From: Desulfobacteraceae bacterium
GTDB taxonomy: Bacteria; Desulfobacterota; DSM-4660; Desulfatiglandales; B25-G16
Length of the DNA stretch: 6,910 nucleotides
Reading direction: 5' to 3'
Assembly: GCA_028572035.1 (NCBI GenBank)
Contig: JAPVWE010000068.1
Coordinates: 1 to 6,910, forward strand
The notes beneath the pieces were generated by a model that was not told where the DNA came from, did not search any database, and saw only the letters and a program-made list of their open reading frames with translations. Each line of letters starts with the position of its first letter. Position 1 is the stretch's first letter. Positions 6,023 through 6,910 of this stretch are shown here, one piece after another. Position numbers and translations under genes: made by a program.

Positions 6023-6771
6023 TTAGAAAAGAGATAATGAAGAAGATACGAAAAGGAGAAAATAGATGGGTAAAGTCATAGGAATAGCTGGCAGTGCCAG
6101 GAAAAAGGGTAATTCTACAACATTAATGCGGACGATACTAAAAGGGGTTGTCCAGGCCGGAAAGGATACAAAAGAAGTATATCTAAACGGACTTGTTTTC
6201 AAAGGGTGCCAGGGATGTGAAAGGTGCACATCTAACGGTAAGTGCATTTTGAATGACGACCTTACACCAATTTTGGATGAACTTAAAAAGGCAGAGGGTT
6301 GGGTACTTGCATCACCCATATATTATGACAGTATTACTGGCCAAATGAAAACATTTTTTGATCGTTGTCGTACATTCACAAAAGATCCCAAGACACAAAA
6401 ACTGAAACATCAGCTTAAGGGAAAAAGAAAAGGGATTGTGATTGTTACATACGCGGATACACCAAGAAAAGATTATTATCATGAAGCCGAAAAACTGGCA
6501 AATTACCTTGGCTGGATGGGTGATTTCGGCAAGGTTGAAATAATTTCTGAAGGTAAATTGGGCCCCAGGGATGCCGCTGGCAATAGGCCAGACCTTTTGG
6601 CCAGAGCTGAAAAACTAGGGAAAGATCTGTTCATCTGAGTTTCTACGCTCCATATGGAACCAAATAGTAAATTGAGTTTTGCATTAACTTATGAAACAGA
6701 AAAGTCATAACAATTGGATGCACCTGACTTTCACTACGCTGGCGCTTCATGAAAGCAGGTGATCCATGACG
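6016..6771 (+). mobile_element. Integron gene cassette 1 (756 bp)
   Basis: The unit runs from the attI crossover point (before TTATGCC) to the crossover point in the attC R' box (after G6771). It holds one ORF in the cassette orientation, starting 50 bases after the cassette head, plus 65 bases of spacer and an attC at its 3' end. A 10-bp palindrome TCCATATGGA (6649-6658) lies in the spacer. The pairing of a single + strand ORF with a 3' attC next to an intI-attI head is the defining cassette arrangement. Confidence 0.8.
6066..6638 (+). CDS. Isf-like flavodoxin-fold NAD(P)H/FMN oxidoreductase, integron cassette cargo
   Basis: The protein has 190 residues and the NADPH-dependent FMN reductase (flavodoxin-like) fold. 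GIAGSARKKGNSTTLM (6-21) is the phosphate-binding loop for FMN, and ASPIYYDSITGQMKTFFDR (82-100) is the second flavin-contacting segment. The cysteines C48-x2-C51-x2-C54-x5-C60 reproduce the compact motif of the archaeal iron-sulfur flavoprotein Isf, so a [4Fe-4S] cluster next to FMN is plausible. Many relatives with partial Cys motifs lack a cluster. No signal peptide is seen, so it is cytosolic, probably moving electrons from ferredoxin or NAD(P)H to an unknown acceptor such as a quinone, O2 or peroxide. A strong AAAAGGAG (6051-6058) lies seven bases before the ATG, so it carries its own translation signal. It is the only gene of the first cassette; its role for the host is not shown by the context. 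Confidence 0.9.
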   Translation: MGKVIGIAGSARKKGNSTTLMRTILKGVVQAGKDTKEVYLNGLVFKGCQGCERCTSNGKCILNDDLTPILDELKKAEGWVLASPIYYDSITGQMKTFFDRCRTFTKDPKTQKLKHQLKGKRKGIVIVTYADTPRKDYYHEAEKLANYLGWMGDFGKVEIISEGKLGPRDAAGNRPDLLARAEKLGKDLFI

Positions 6772-6778
6772 TTATGGC
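6704..6778 (+). other. attC recombination site of cassette 1
   Basis: The site is an imperfect palindrome with all four attC boxes. R'' GTCATAAC (6704-6711) pairs with R' GTTATGGC (6771-6778), seven pairs plus one G-T. L'' TGGATGCACCTG (6715-6726) pairs with L' CAGGTGATCCA (6756-6766) over 11 bases with one extra G (6720) bulged out of L''. A further pair, CTTTCA (6728-6733) with TGAAAG (6750-6755), leaves A6727 as a second bulge and a 16-base terminal loop (6734-6749). Three and four unpaired bases between the R and L boxes form the central spacers. The bulged extra base in L'' is the feature that makes IntI recombine only the bottom strand of a folded attC. At 75 bp it is within the normal 57-141 bp range. 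Confidence 0.88.
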
Positions 6779-6801
6779 CACAAGTAGATAAAGACTAACC
6801 A

Positions 6802-6910
6802 ATGGAAGATTATCAACTTTTAATAGACCTACATAAGAGAGCAAAACGGCAAGGACCTGGCGGGGATGCAGAGACGAGAAAGGCTGTCGACTTAGCTATG
6901 ATAGACCCGT
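6802..6910 (+). CDS. Class I SAM-dependent methyltransferase, N-terminus only (cut by window edge), cassette 2 cargo
   Basis: From ATG 6802 the frame is open to the window end: MEDYQLLIDLHKRAKRQGPG then GDAETRKAVDLAMIDP (36 residues). The Y-x-LLIDLH-K-x2-K-RQGPGGD-x-ET start is characteristic of a family of small class I SAM-dependent methyltransferases; the SAM-binding glycine loop should follow beyond the edge. The call rests on this N-terminal signature only, and the substrate is unknown. The ORF starts 30 bases after the attC crossover of cassette 1, the usual distance from a cassette head, so it is most likely the gene of a second cassette. No strong ribosome binding site is seen (only ATAAAG at 6788-6793). 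Confidence 0.72.
   Translation, partial: MEDYQLLIDLHKRAKRQGPGGDAETRKAVDLAMIDP

Noticed and set aside
6704..6778. Reading the palindrome as a rho-independent terminator of the reductase gene
   Set aside because: It has no T-run after the stem, while the four-box structure and bulged base fit attC much better.

Overview
The window looks like chromosomal DNA of an anaerobic, Desulfobacterota-like (delta-proteobacterial) bacterium. This placement is an inference from gene content (an FGE-fold protein, a LipS-like radical SAM protein, a soluble Ser/Thr kinase, an iron-sulfur-flavoprotein-like reductase) and from hairpin-rich intergenic repeats. No rRNA or other strong taxonomic marker is present.

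Left part (1-2785): a repeat-rich leader (1-165) precedes an FGE/SUMF1-fold gene (199-945, +, TTG start). It converges on a radical SAM gene (975-1850, -) whose conserved reading frame continues upstream of its only ATG to a stop at 2037-2039. Next comes a compact MITE-like inverted repeat (2040-2162) with 12-bp flanking direct repeats, then a small YajG-like lipoprotein gene (2183-2785, +).

Middle part (2786-5539): a hairpin-containing intergenic stretch precedes a probable two-gene operon on the + strand. It encodes a cytosolic Ser/Thr kinase fused to a C-terminal cyclic-nucleotide-binding domain, then RimO, the ribosomal protein S12 methylthiotransferase, 21 bp downstream.

Right part (5540-6910), the most interesting region: it has the layout of a sedentary chromosomal integron with a broken integrase. 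The N-terminal third of an IntI-type tyrosine recombinase lies on the minus strand, cut off just where rimO ends. Divergent from it are a putative attI core (GTTATGCC, 6015-6022), a 756-bp gene cassette carrying an Isf-like FMN/iron-sulfur flavoprotein, and a well-formed attC site (6704-6778) with R''/R' and L''/L' arms and the diagnostic extra base in L''. A second cassette then begins, whose ORF (class I SAM-dependent methyltransferase) runs off the window. The cassette array probably continues to the right. The integrase fragment lacks its whole catalytic domain, so any mobility would need an integrase supplied in trans.
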